In this document: in pieces, positions 35,711 to 46,276 of the stretch | Layout: each line of letters starts with the position of its first letter | Position numbering within the stretch: position 1 is the first letter of the stretch | From: Phymatolithon calcareum | Lineage: Eukaryota; Rhodophyta; Florideophyceae; Hapalidiales | Reading direction: 5' to 3' | NCBI GenBank assembly: GCA_977006965.1 | Contig: OZ345353.1 | Coordinates: 2,356,001-2,420,000, forward strand | Length of the DNA stretch: 64,000 bases | Made by a program: the position numbers and the translations under genes | Notes under the pieces: generated by a model | The model's database searches: none | What the model was told of the DNA's origin: nothing | What the model saw: the letters and a program-made list of their open reading frames with translations, nothing else

Positions 35711-37133
35711 GAAGGAGAGACATCGGACTGAGTCCCTTACAGTCTTTCTTCTACAGGCGGGAGATCTTTACATTAGTTATTGTTTGATGTTCGTTTGTTT
35801 CTCAGTTGCTGTAGAGTTTGTTCTCAGAAGTAAAGTTGACTAGAACTAAGTCGAAACATGAAGTTGACTCTTTGTGAACATTCCCCGCGGATCTCTACGC
35901 CATGTGCACAATGGAAATGATTGCACTCTTCTGTTGTCTATTATGCCCCATAAATCTACACCCCATGCAATGAAAGAGAGCTGGAAGATCCACCGGTTAC
36001 AATCCACAGGAGGCGAAAATGCGATCTAGAATTAGGTTCACCAGTCGAGCAATTGATGTCTCTGGAGAAGGTCATAGAAGGCATAGAGATCCCGAGTTAT
36101 TTCTCAGCGCCGCGTGGAAGTGACTATTCACGAGCTTATCAGGGGATCGCTGCCGACTAGTTGTTCCATTCCACCAAAGCCAGAATTGAGAGGAGACAGT
36201 TCATATCACCCTGTTGCGAGCAGTTCCTATTCGGTGCAAAGGATAGTATAGACGATAAGATCATACGCTGTAGTCATGCAGCTACTTCACGACGTAGTTT
36301 ATAGGTCGGGTCGAAGGTAGAGGAGCATACGAGTTGGGCAGAGTTAAACGAAATAAGTACTATTCTGCAAGTCAGAATGTGCTCGAGTAAGTAATTTTTT
36401 ATATTATGGAAAAGAAATACAAGAAGCCATCGGGATATCGGCGATGGCACTCAATGAATGTCTGAGATAGAGCACACGGTTTGTAAAGAATTTTTGTTTT
36501 CATAAATGAGACCCACGGAGGAGGGAAAGTCGGGCACAGATTATACGGCTCATTCGCTCTATCACTCGCACAGCATTCTCTTCTTTTCAAGCGATCAGGT
36601 GTGTCGATGCAATAATTAAACTCATTCATCTATCTTCACGTATCATCGGGCGCAAGCTCGATGCAACTCTCTATTCCAAAGGGCCCCTGACCTTTCGTCA
36701 TCAGCCCCAGGATCAAATAGGAAGGCGTTCGATTATCTCCGATATCCTGGAAGATGTCGTATATCTTGTTCATCGAACAATACTTTGTCGCTCCTATCGT
36801 ACTGTGACCCCTTCCGTTGACACGGTCCCACCACTGAAGAGGCTTATATCGTCCATTCTACTTAGGTGCTTTCAGAAATACTAAAGTAACATTAAAGTTC
36901 ACGATAAAAATTTCTCTTTTCATGTGTGATGTCTGCTCTGTGACATTGATTGCTCGGACGAAAGCTTGTTGTCTCGCTTCCGGCGCTGGCCTGGTGGATT
37001 TCATGCATCAAGCAGCCTCGAAAATCCTTTTTAAAGTAAGAAAAATGGACTTCCATCTAGCGTCACAACGACATCCTCGTACTAGCGCAAATTCCCCCGG
37101 CAGAATTAATAACAGTACTGATGGTTCCGTTAT

Positions 37134-38476
37134 GAGGAAATTCGCTGCATGGACCGAAAAAAGTGGCAAAATTCGCTATATCGGCACCCCTTGCAATAAC
37201 TACTACTCGTTATGACACACAGAACACTCCATTGAAATAAACTTATCAAAAAAATAATATTTATTTCATGCGCAACTCTCTTTGCTTCAGCCCCTCGTCG
37301 CAAGTAGCATCTCCGTCATCGCAGGCGGTGAGGTCAATTATAATGGACTGAGCCGCTTTGTCGATGTGTTTTCGCTTCGCCTCAACAATATTGCGGATGT
37401 TCGGCTTGGCGCATGTCTGCGAGAAGTAACCGTTGTTTCCGCACGAGGAGCCGTGACGGGACCTCATTTCGGACGGGAAGTAGGGCCTCTTGCGCTTGCG
37501 GCCCAGCTTAGCGACAAGGTCAAACGGAACCAAATCATCCTGTACTAGCTGGTAACCAGTGACTACAACACGAATGATGATGCCCTCGTGTTGCTTGGCC
37601 CACGTTATCAATAGCCATGAGTCCCACACCAGATCTTGTTTCACGGGTCGAACGCGAATCGATGCTGCGCCAAGCGTCTAGAACAGTACAAAAGTGCAGC
37701 GACGACATGGATACATGGCCGCTGGTGCTCTTCAAAGTGGCGGCAAGAGCATGTAGCGCGGTAGTCGTTGTTAACTGCCACAGGGAATGGTGTCACTTGG
37801 CTGCTAACAACAAAACTCAGCATGTCACTTTCGATGACCTCCGGCTCCACAAGCGCCTTCTCCGCTCAAAGGATTTTTCCTGGTGCTTCTTGTAGCAGCA
37901 AGGCGTGAGGAACTTGCCTTACCAATAGACGTGTTGTGGGCGATTACGAGGTTGACAACGTCGTCAAAGTTTGCTCCAGGGCAGTCACCCATCCTTAGCA
38001 CGAGCTCCATCTTCTCCATGAGTTCAGACGGTTCGGGCGAGAGCATTGTGAGTTAGCTTAGCAGTCGAATGCGACGAGGTGCAGAGTACTTTGCGTAGCG
38101 GATTATTAGTGTAATAATAAGGACACTGATTGAAGATATGGGTAGTCAAGGAGCATGGGCAATTGGTACACTCAGCAGAACCCTGAAGAAGCCCACATGG
38201 ACCCGTACCGCAGAGAATGAAGTGGCGCGAGCCATTGACGTGATATTATGCAATTCTGAATAAGATAACTGACAACTCTCGATGCTAGTATAACGCGATT
38301 AGATACGTGCCGACTATCCTCAAGTTGGGACACATTGTACCTTCTCAATAAATCCTCTTAATTACGTGTAATGATAAGCGGCTGTCTAGCTGAAATCATA
38401 ACGAGTAGTAGTTTTTGCAAGGGTGCCGATTTAGCGAATTTTGCCACCTTTTTCGGTCCATGCAGCGAATTTCCTC
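37134..38476 (-). mobile_element. MULE (Mutator-like) DNA transposon, degenerate
   Basis: This 1343-bp element is bounded by terminal inverted repeats of about 82 bp (37134-37215 and 38396-38476), both starting gaggaaattcgctgcatgg inward, with a few mismatches. The target duplication gttccgttat lies at 37124-37133 and 38477-38486. Units A and B have the site once. The long TIRs, 9-10 bp duplication and SWIM-type transposase remnant all fit the Mutator superfamily. Confidence 0.9.
37261..38046 (-). pseudogene. MULE transposase C-terminal remnant
   Basis: This decayed transposase reads in pieces in different frames. A SWIM zinc finger is clear at about 37707-37751 (CSCRHFEEHQRPCIH, pattern CxCx9CxH). 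Downstream in another frame is a basic stretch GRKRKRP and a zinc-knuckle-like CGNNGYFSQTC with a missing ligand. The DDE catalytic region is not present in the 1.3 kb, so the element is an internally deleted, non-autonomous copy. Confidence 0.8.
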
Positions 38477-38936
38477 GTTCCGTTATCCATTCTTCGGTGC
38501 AGAGGGATTGTTTCGGAGCGTCAGTTGCTACCGCTAGTCCTAATGTACACAGAGCTGTAGCCTATAAGGAATTGCATGGTCACAGTGTTCTCCGTGGACG
38601 ATGGGAAAACCAGAAACAGTCTCTTAGACATAAGCCAGTTTAGGTCTTCCTGATTTTCGTCCAATTTAAGGCATAATGTCCGAACACCGAAATGTAGAAC
38701 GACGTTCTAAAGTGGGCAATCATGTTTTCCTCTCTTTGCTCACCTTCTTGCACCCTGTATTGAACTAACAGCTTTTGTTGTCTGCTGCAGAGTATACGGC
38801 GGAAGGCTCCTCCACACTCAGCTCCCGCGCTGGTACGCGCCGATTGGTCCATTGAAAGATCAATGAGAGTGTATGATAACAAGATCCGGGACGTCAGATC
38901 TATTGTAACTCGATAATCTTACAAAACCCTGATCTG

Positions 38937-39785
38937 ATGCCTAAACGATCTCGGCGATCCCGCTCCCACTCAGAGCCGTCCGTAATGGCGTTCACAGCCG
39001 TGCACCCGGTGCTGCGCCGTACAGCTCCTCGGCGACGAAAGGTGACGCGTAAGTGCGAAAATACGCCGTTAGCAACGCTCGGCCGCGTGCTTGTCGTAGG
39101 TGCGAACCGAGGGCTTGGTCTAGAGGTATCGCGAAGTCTTCGCGCGCACGGGGCGAAGCACGTGATCGGCACCTCACGGCCCGGCCGTGACACTCATGCG
39201 CTCTCTGCAGCTGCAGACGATTTAGTATGTCTGGATGTACACGACCGAGCAGCGGTCGCCGAAACGATCGCAGCATCGAAGGCCGATATCATTATCAGCT
39301 GCGTGGGCGGCGACGATACCGGTACACCTACTGAGAGCGCTCTAGTGGCCGGCAATCGAAATCTCATAGATGCGGCACAACAGCACCGTACTTCGCGATT
39401 CGTGCTTGTATCCGCACTGGGCGCCGGGGATTCAGAAGGCGAGGTACCCATGCAGGTGTATTTTACAATGCGGCATGTGCTCGTGGATAAGACGCTTGCA
39501 GAGAAGCATTTGCGACAGAGCTCGTTGCAATGGACGATTGCGCGTCCTGGGCCGCTTGTTGAGGAAGATTCTACTGGTGCTGCTGTGCTCACAGAGGGAA
39601 GAAGGTGTTATGGGACTATAACGAGAACGGATCTTGCGGATATATTGGTCCGTACGGCCGCGTCGGATAAGGGGATTGGGAAGACGCTTGCGGTTGTTGA
39701 TCGTACGCGCGTTTTGCTTACAAGTCCGTATGTCAGACCGCTGGAATTTTGGGAGGGACTTCCATTCGAGGAGTTCGAATTGTGA
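38937..39785 (+). CDS. NAD(P)-binding SDR-like (NmrA-type) protein
   Basis: This 282-codon gene is the only intact copy of the SDR found in the units. The nucleotide-binding motif VLVVGANRGLGLEV (TGxxGxxG type with Asn) lies near residue 50. IIISCVGGDD follows the usual position after strand 4, and RFVLVSALGAGDS with the later YFTMRH and K residues fits the atypical/extended SDR group that includes NmrA and NAD(P)H-binding proteins. The first 45 residues are basic and Ser-rich and could be a targeting peptide; MAFTAVHP at codon 17 is an alternative start. The substrate is unknown. The P2 repeat homology ends at codon 201, so the 3' third is single copy. Confidence 0.8.
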   Translation: MPKRSRRSRSHSEPSVMAFTAVHPVLRRTAPRRRKVTRKCENTPLATLGRVLVVGANRGLGLEVSRSLRAHGAKHVIGTSRPGRDTHALSAAADDLVCLDVHDRAAVAETIAASKADIIISCVGGDDTGTPTESALVAGNRNLIDAAQQHRTSRFVLVSALGAGDSEGEVPMQVYFTMRHVLVDKTLAEKHLRQSSLQWTIARPGPLVEEDSTGAAVLTEGRRCYGTITRTDLADILVRTAASDKGIGKTLAVVDRTRVLLTSPYVRPLEFWEGLPFEEFEL

Positions 39786-39924
39786 TTATCATTGCCACGT
39801 AGAGTACGGGAAGTTAATTGAACGATTATTCTCTTGCATGAAACCATTCACAAACAATGCTGAGGGCGTTATGTGCCGTGGCTTCACTCCGCCGAGTTAT
39901 TGAAGGCGCCTGCCATATCCAAGT

Positions 39925-41336
39925 TTACTGCACGTTAACAATGGCATCGCGCATCGCATTGGCCACATAATCTATGTTTGCCTCAGTAAGTCCAGCCATG
40001 CTTATCCGTCCATTTGACAACATATATATATGGTACTTCTCACGGATGTAATCCACCTGCTTGGACGAGATACCCGTGAAACTAAACATCCCAATCTGCG
40101 ATATAATATGGTCCCACGTTCCAGGCGTTTCAATCTTCTCCAATGCAGCCTTCAATAGCACCCTCATGCGATTAATTCTCGACGACATCTTCACAAGCTC
40201 TGCCTCCCATTCCGCAAACGCCGCAGGGTCGCCGAGAATCATGGCCGCCACCTTGGCGCCGTGGAGCGGTGGGCTCGAGTACATCGCGCGGATAATCTTT
40301 TTCAGCTGGCTTCGGATGGCGTCCACAGGCTCGGGAGTTGCGCAAACGAAGTTGAGCGCACCAACGCGCTCACCGTAGAGGCCAAGATTCTGCGATTGGG
40401 ACTCAGCACGGACAAAAGGAATCGTGTTAGCAATAAGTCAAGAACTGGTCACACCCGCAAAAATCTGCTAGCACCTACCTTTGCGTAGCTTTCTCAAAAA
40501 CAGAACAAACACAGAAAGATGCAAGAAGCGTCAGCTTACAGTGTAGAATGAGATTCCAAGCGCAAGACATGCAGAGAACGAACATACCTTTGCCCCACCA
40601 GCACATCAATGCCAGCAGCCACGAAAAGTTTTACCGAATAGGCGTCCTTGTCCAAAGATCCTGACGCGAACCCCTGGTACGCGTTATCAAAAAATGGGAT
40701 AAGATTCTTTGTCGTCACGACTTCCAAAATCTTTTGCCACTCCTCTTGGGACGGATCTGCCCCAGTAGGATTATGAGCGCAACCGTGGAGCAGCACAACA
40801 GATCTTGCGGGCGCCTCGCGCAAGTCTTCGAGCATACCGTCAATATCAACACCGCCCGTTTTCTTGTTGAAATAGCGATAGTCCCGCGCGGGCGGGAGAC
40901 CAGATTGCGGGACGATGTTCTTGTGGTTCGACCAGGTCGGATTGGGAAGATACACAAGCGTCTGATCGGAGAGAAACATGCGAATAAACGTCATACCAAC
41001 TCGCAATGCTCCCGTACCCGACAGTGCTTGCACTGTGGTGACGCGTTTTTCTGCAAGCGCAGGGGAATCTTTGCCGAGAATAAGGGCGGCGGACAGGTCG
41101 GTGAAGGTTGAGAGACCGTCTTGTGGAATGTATTCGTGATTCTCCTCAGGGTCGCTGGCGATCTTCTGCTCCATTCGGCGGACGACAGGCAGGACGTATG
41201 GTTTGCCTTCTTCGGTTCGGTAGGCGCCCACGCCGAGATTCACCTTATCTGGGCTGGCATCGGCGCGATACATCGCGTTCAGCCCCAAGATCGCATCAGG
41301 GGCGGCAGCGTCCACATGAGACCAAATACTAGTCAT
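39925..41336 (-). CDS. Aspartate aminotransferase
   Basis: This PLP enzyme exchanges amino groups between aspartate and 2-oxoglutarate. I place three exons (minus strand): 40588-41336, a 10-nt microexon 40479-40488, and 39925-40389, with introns of 99 and 89 nt. Together they give 407 residues, normal for the cytosolic/organellar class I enzyme. Visible signature regions are LGVGAYRTEEGKPYVLPVV near the start, HGCAHNPTGADP, and the microexon-coded SYAK with the PLP lysine (residue 253), followed by NLGLYGERVG. The ATG at 41336 starts MTSIWSHV with no clear targeting peptide, which suggests a cytosolic form. Donors are GTATGT and GTAGGT. Confidence 0.93.
40479..40488 (-). other. 10-nt microexon of the aminotransferase
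   Basis: The bases ctacgcaaag (minus strand) are bounded by AG on the 5' side and GTAGGT on the 3' side. They complete a serine codon and encode Tyr-Ala-Lys, restoring the conserved S-x-A-K block with the cofactor lysine. Without this exon the frame breaks. Confidence 0.85.
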
Positions 41337-41345
41337 GTTGCTGTC

Positions 41346-41387
41346 TGTTGAGGGAATGTTGAGGGAATGTTGAGGGAATGTTGAGGG
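41346..41387. repeat. 11-bp tandem repeat upstream of the aminotransferase
   Basis: The unit tgttgagggaa occurs three times in full and once in part. It begins 10 bp from the aminotransferase start codon, inside its likely 5' UTR or promoter. Confidence 0.85.
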
Positions 41388-41916
41388 TTCCCGGACAGCC
41401 GTGCTTCGGAAATGAAGAATCTAATCTCAATTGCAAGTGGGACACAATTGTTTCACTACAGTGCCTGTACATGAACATGGATCGGATTGGACGACCTGGA
41501 AATATTTTACAAATACGACGTGTACACGTCAGCAGCGTACGTCGGAATCAAGATCCGCACCAAATTTGTAGCAGGCACAAAACAGTATACAAATTTGTAC
41601 ACTACAGTATTAAGCGTGATTTTGATTCACAAGTTGAGGAAAACTTTACTAAAGGACTAGACTACTGTAGCTTATTGTACTACGGCTGGGTAAAAGTAGA
41701 TGTCTAGAACAGTACTCAACTTGGGTGCTCTGGAAGGCTCCCACACGTAGATAGTCAGTCGACTTTTTCTGCGACAAATTTGCCTGGAATAACTCCTTCG
41801 CTATTCGCATCATGGGAACACTTTGTGTTGGCCTTGATATATTAACGATGAACATTCATCCAAGAATTTCAAGTGATACGGCTTTTGTATTGTTTTCTGC
41901 ACTTCCCCAGGTGAGG
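41388..41916. other. Intergenic, no gene seen
   Basis: I see only short unconvincing ORFs here. It probably contains the aminotransferase promoter. Confidence 0.4.
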
Positions 41917-42115
41917 TTAGCAGGGCTTCAAGGATCTAAGTTTTCTCCATTCTGTTTTATCCTGTGCGGCATTGAGAGCTCTTTGTACGTTCGGTGGGGC
42001 CCGTCGCTGAAGAGTGACTCCAGGGTTGATTTGACACACTGCAGTAGCACTTGGTGTACCATGCGGTGCTCGTCCATGTGACGTATGTGACCAAGCCAAT
42101 TGCAACTTTGAACTC
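41917..42115 (-). pseudogene. LINE ORF2 tail fragment
   Basis: On the minus strand the end of a retrotransposon ORF2 is readable across a frameshift: NWLGHIRHMDEHRMVHQVLLQC, then VQRALNAAQDKTEWRKLRSL. The pattern R/N-W-L-G-H-I-x-x-M is typical of the region after the RT domain. A related fragment at 62052-62345 reads WNWLEQILRMDERRLVRQV and EWKKLRPL. It is far too short to be functional. Confidence 0.6.
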
Positions 42116-42360
42116 GAGCTCGAATGACGTGATACTGCTTATTGAGAACAGATTATGTTTCGGACTTGAGTAAATCTTAAAGTTCGGTTTATTGGCAGTC
42201 GGATATCCTCATGCGAATTTGCAAAAGTACAGAGATTTCTCCATATGGGATAAGTTGCCCGTGTTGCTGGTCCTCACAACAAGCCGCAGTCCAACAAAAA
42301 TTTTCCAATGTACACTTATCACTGGAAATTAGTCTCAAGCATCCTTGGACATGCTTCATT

Positions 42361-42514
42361 GCCAGCACAATTTCTTGTACTGTTAGCCATGCTAGCTCGC
42401 TCCCAGAAAGTTCTGAACGCTCAGCCGAGAGGATGATTCATCGCCAAAACAATTTCTTGTACTTTAGCCCTGCTGCTCGTTCCGAGACAAGTCATAAACG
42501 CTCAGCCAAGAGGA
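42361..42514. repeat. Diverged 75-bp tandem duplication
   Basis: The segment from gccagcacaatttcttgtac to agccgagagga is repeated 82 bp later (42443-42514) with about a dozen differences. It has no coding potential. Confidence 0.65.
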
Positions 42515-43446
42515 GTTCTGCGGCTCGAAGAATCAGTTTATTAAATCATAGCAAGAATGTATTGTTATCGACATTCTAGTTCTACAGAAGATTAGGTTAC
42601 AAAGCTGTAGTTTTGTTTTCCTCACTACAGCAACGTTAATTGGCGCGTTTGCATCTGAAATTCCTCAGATTCCTTAAATCCACTTGATAGAAAACAGTTG
42701 TCGCGCACACACAACCGGCATGAGTGCTCCCTTTCCATTCTGTCCTACGTTTCGTGTGAATACTCTGAGGACAATAGCTCGGATGTTCAATATGCTTTGC
42801 TTCATCAATAGAAAACCGTCCGCAGTTACGACCTTGCATCAGACACCGTCCTGCAACCGCGTCGACCTGTGGCCAATGTGTGAATTCGTTGCACGGTTTT
42901 GCGCTCGAAAATGAGGGCAAAGTCAGCACTTCTTATGCTAGAAGTTCACATTTGTGAGCAAATGAGCAATATTGCGTTTCTGCCTGCTCCCTAACGTTAT
43001 CGTGAAATTTTGGAACATCAAGTACCAAAGATGACAGCATGGATGAATACAAATTGGCTTTCTGAGTAACCGAGCAAATCCATCCAACAATGACCAGCCC
43101 AAACGTTTCATACTTAAAAAAACAGTGCACAAAATTCTAAGCATCTCAGCACACTTACGGGTAAGAACTGTAGCTCTACGCAACGACACGCGCTTTTGTG
43201 ATTCAGGAATGAGACATGAAACACCGCACGATGGAGCCCAGTTCCAAAAACAAGCATCTTTGGTGTCGACTTGCTAGTCGCACTATTTTGGGCCGACAAT
43301 GCTGAGGGGCACATCAGCAGCATCTATGCTTCATAGCTTTCAACTATATCGCATTTTCTTGTTTGAGACTGAGCAGGGGATTCTGTAGAGACGAGACTCA
43401 ATCCGCAGATTATGCCGAAACTTTTCAACTAGTTCGATCCTTAGCA
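42515..43446. other. Intergenic, no gene seen
   Basis: Only short ORFs without recognisable domains. Upstream region of the membrane protein gene at 43447. Confidence 0.4.
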
Positions 43447-44040
43447 ATGCCAGGTTCCGAAGCAAGTGGAGACGCCAATGCGCGCGCTCCAGGGCTGCAT
43501 GAAGTGCTAATTGTGCGTGGCTTTGATCGCTTCGCCGCGCTCTTGGCAAGTACAGGCATAAGAGCTGGGACTCTGCCACAAGTTGGAGTCCGCCCTATGG
43601 GGGCGCGCCGAGCGCTGCCCGAAATGGCCCGCCCGTGTGCTTCGTCACGTTCACAGCTACCCGAATTCGGGCGTATACTTGTCCATCTCGCGAACGGTCG
43701 AACTGCACACTCGTATTTGCAGTCCGCCATGCAGCTGCTTGTATTCGCGCTCGCCTTCGTCCGACTTGTACCTCCATCTGTCGCATCTCCATCGCGCGCC
43801 TTCGCTGCTCAATTAGTTCTTGTCGCTGCGGGCATTGGGGTGTGCCTCATTGGGTTAAAACAGTATTTTGACCTTGTGCGACTCCTCGAGGGCGAATGCA
43901 GTGAGCGTTCTGCACAATTCAGTGAACGCTTTGAGCCGGATATCGTTAGCTCCTGGATACTCTTCGCAATGATGGCATGCATGGCTCTGTTTTGCGTGTA
44001 CTACATTGTTGCAGCTGAACTGGACATCAGGAAGTTTTAA
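43447..44040 (+). CDS. Hypothetical membrane protein
   Basis: The ORF runs from an ATG at 43447 (MPGSEASGD) for 197 codons. The N-terminal 90 residues are polar and rich in Ala and Arg. Two strong hydrophobic segments follow, about residues 125-145 (AAQLVLVAAGIGVCLIGL) and 170-190 (SSWILFAMMACMALFCVYYIVAA), and a weaker one precedes them (MQLLVFALAFVRLV). It ends with a short polar tail. I recognise no family. It converges on the glutaredoxin gene with a 61-bp gap. The upstream open frame to 43363 has no ATG. Confidence 0.5.
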   Translation: MPGSEASGDANARAPGLHEVLIVRGFDRFAALLASTGIRAGTLPQVGVRPMGARRALPEMARPCASSRSQLPEFGRILVHLANGRTAHSYLQSAMQLLVFALAFVRLVPPSVASPSRAFAAQLVLVAAGIGVCLIGLKQYFDLVRLLEGECSERSAQFSERFEPDIVSSWILFAMMACMALFCVYYIVAAELDIRKF

Positions 44041-44101
44041 AGTGATAATAATGGTTTATTCCCAGGGAGCAACATTCAGCTATGGAAACCGAGAGCAAAA
44101 T

Positions 44102-44755
44102 TCAAGATGCAGGTGCTGAAACCAGCTCTAAAAGTTTTCCTGATTCGTGGAGGTCCATAGTATCTAAAGTTCGCTCAAGTAAGTCACAATTATTCTCCAT
44201 CCAGTCAGTCTACAGTTTCAAACCACTTCACAGAAAAGGACCTGAAAATACGTACCATCGCATCCGCCGATGAAATTTTGCTTGATGTACACCTTCGGTA
44301 CAGTCCTCTGTCCGGTCTCATTGATTAGAAACTGCTTGACCTCATCTCCATCAAGCCTCTATCGCAGAAACTCAGAATTCAGAGCGCATATGCTCGTCAG
44401 CCAGTGCTCCACATCACATCGCGTTCGTCATCGAAGGTTTCGCACGTACCTCATCAAGCTCCCATACAGTGTGATCGACGCCGAGCTGGTTGAAAAGAGA
44501 CTTCACTTGCCGGCAATAAGGGCAGTACGTTGTGGAGAATACCATCACATTATTCTCCTTGATTGCAGCGCGCACGCCGCCTTCAATGCCAGATGTAGAA
44601 GCCGTTATCGCGGTTCTTGAAGGACATGATGCTGCGGCGCCCATGCTGCGACGCGCGTTTCCAAGTCCGCGCAAAAGGCGTACCGGCGTTGCCACAAAAC
44701 TTGTCTGCATCTCGATTCCCCAAAGTGTGTTGAGCAGCCAGATGCTGGACGACAT
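44102..44755 (-). CDS. Glutaredoxin (CPYC dithiol type)
   Basis: This thiol-disulfide oxidoreductase uses glutathione. The three exons are 44450-44755, 44256-44358 and 44102-44163, with introns of 91 and 92 nt and GTACGT donors, giving 156 residues. The core runs from VMVFSTTYCPYC (catalytic CPYC at residues 78-81) through TVPKVYI (the cis-proline block) to GGCDDT, the usual glutathione-binding end, and SGKLLELV. An N-terminal extension of about 60 residues, rich in Ser, Ala and Arg, suggests organelle targeting; MQTSFVAT at codon 16 is a possible start. Exon junctions fall inside the conserved core and restore it exactly. Confidence 0.92.
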
Positions 44756-45228
44756 ACATCGAGAAATACAGTAGAGCGGATGATTGAGCTGATCTATGCA
44801 TTAAAATCCGATCTTAGAGCTGGTCTTCGTTAATAACCGATTAACAAAAATATATCACCGCTTGTAATGTACTGTATCAAGTGCTGATTGATGTCTGTCT
44901 TTTCGATGATACCGGCAGACAGCCGTTTGATAATCACCAGATCTACACTGGGAATTTCACCCTCAGGTCCACACTGGCCGCATGATTCCTAGGTTTTAAA
45001 TGGATCTGCAAGGTTGAAAATTAAGGGAATACTGTATTGGTCATGTCCGAATGGATGAGTACTTGAATTGACCATATTATATTAAAACTGCTTGTCATTA
45101 TTTTGATCCGGTCACCTTCGGTTAAAAAAGATTTCACTCTAGGGACGTAACGCTTGAAGACTGTCCCCAAGGAAAGCAAGTGATTAGTGGACTCTTCGTA
45201 AAGCCTTGGCGTTCATCGCAGTCGCAAC
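44756..45228. other. Intergenic between glutaredoxin and the dehydrogenase
   Basis: This is the shared upstream region of two divergent genes. I see no further gene and no distinct regulatory motif. Confidence 0.4.
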
Positions 45229-46266
45229 ATGATGTCGTCCCGCATTGTTGTGACCACGGTGGCGCCAAAGAACGTCGCTGTCTGTGAAGAGACACTACCC
45301 CCACTAACATCCGGCCAAGTGTTAGTGGAGACTCTCTGTACCGCCGTAGCCTCTGGTACAGAAATGCTTGTGTACCGCGGCGAAATGCCCGATGAAATTG
45401 CCACAGACGCAACAATCACGACTCTCCAAAAACCATTCTCTTATCCCATTTCGTACGGCTATTGTAACGTTGGTCGTGTTGCCGCCCTCGGTCCAGAAGC
45501 ATCTCTATTCTGCGTCGGGGCCACTGTGTTTGGCTTTCGAGAGCATTGTTCCAAGTATGTCGCCGCCGAGGACAGTCTACTCCTAGTACCACCAGGCTCA
45601 AGCCCTCGTGATGCATGCCTGCTTCCCGCTGTGGAAACTGCAGTGTCAATTGCCATGGACGCTGCCTTGCTTCCTGGTGAATCCGCAGTGATAGTAGGTC
45701 AGGGATTCATCGGACTTATGGTAACTGCATGCTTGAAAATACTGCATCCGTTGAGCACCATCACTACCGTGGACATCGACCCGGAGAGACGCCGTCTATC
45801 CCTGATTGCTGGGAATGCAGATGCCAGTTTCGGAGCTGACGTCACTTACCAAGCAATAGATGCAGTGGGTCAAGGTGACGATGTTGGAGGGGCTGACGTC
45901 TCCGTCGACACTTCTGGGCGGGGTGATGGACTTGACACGGCTATCAAACTCACACGAGATGGAGGCAAAGTCGTTCTGGCATCCTGGTTTGGAAACAAGA
46001 CAGTGCAGTTGACATCATTGGGTGGGAGATTTCACAGAAGCCATATATCAATAATCGCTTCACAAGTGAGCATGATTCCCCACGAAATTCGTGCACGTTG
46101 GTCAAAGAAGCGCCGCTTCTCTCTCGCCTGGCGCCTGCTGAGTATCATTAAGCCTTCCGAACGGTTTCCAATGACAATCGTGAGCAGTCGCGACGCACCG
46201 TCTGTTTACAAGGAAATATCTTCTGGGAGGCATTTGCAAGTAATTTTCGAATACGACAAGAAATGA
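45229..46266 (+). CDS. Zinc-type alcohol dehydrogenase-like protein
   Basis: This is a 345-residue single-exon member of the medium-chain dehydrogenase/reductase fold. The N-terminal GroES-like half includes SGTEMLVYRGEMP and ISYGYCNVGRV. The Rossmann motif VIVGQGFIGLMVTA lies near residues 153-166, followed by TVDIDPERR. The sequence is closest in style to cyanobacterial threonine-dehydrogenase/BchC-like proteins rather than classical ADH. The cysteine cluster of the structural zinc is not evident. The substrate is unknown. An ATG three bases upstream is an alternative start. It converges on the methyltransferase gene with only 10 bp between stop codons. Confidence 0.8.
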   Translation: MMSSRIVVTTVAPKNVAVCEETLPPLTSGQVLVETLCTAVASGTEMLVYRGEMPDEIATDATITTLQKPFSYPISYGYCNVGRVAALGPEASLFCVGATVFGFREHCSKYVAAEDSLLLVPPGSSPRDACLLPAVETAVSIAMDAALLPGESAVIVGQGFIGLMVTACLKILHPLSTITTVDIDPERRRLSLIAGNADASFGADVTYQAIDAVGQGDDVGGADVSVDTSGRGDGLDTAIKLTRDGGKVVLASWFGNKTVQLTSLGGRFHRSHISIIASQVSMIPHEIRARWSKKRRFSLAWRLLSIIKPSERFPMTIVSSRDAPSVYKEISSGRHLQVIFEYDKK

Positions 46267-46276
46267 CCAAAAGAGT

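Larger units (their letters stand above)
35711..38936 (-). repeat. Non-coding module, inverted copy with MULE insertion
   Basis: This is the inverted third copy of the module, between the chromodomain-like ORF and the intact SDR gene. It is interrupted by the MULE at 37134-38476. Outside the MULE I see no gene. Confidence 0.65.
32494..39538 (-). repeat. Palindrome P2, right arm (inverted unit)
   Basis: This is an inverted partner of 26491-32156, longer because of the MULE insertion (37134-38476). It ends inside the intact SDR gene, at the same codon where the SDR pseudogenes break. DNA beyond 39538 is single copy, so this arm joins the repeat array to the ordinary gene region. Confidence 0.9.
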
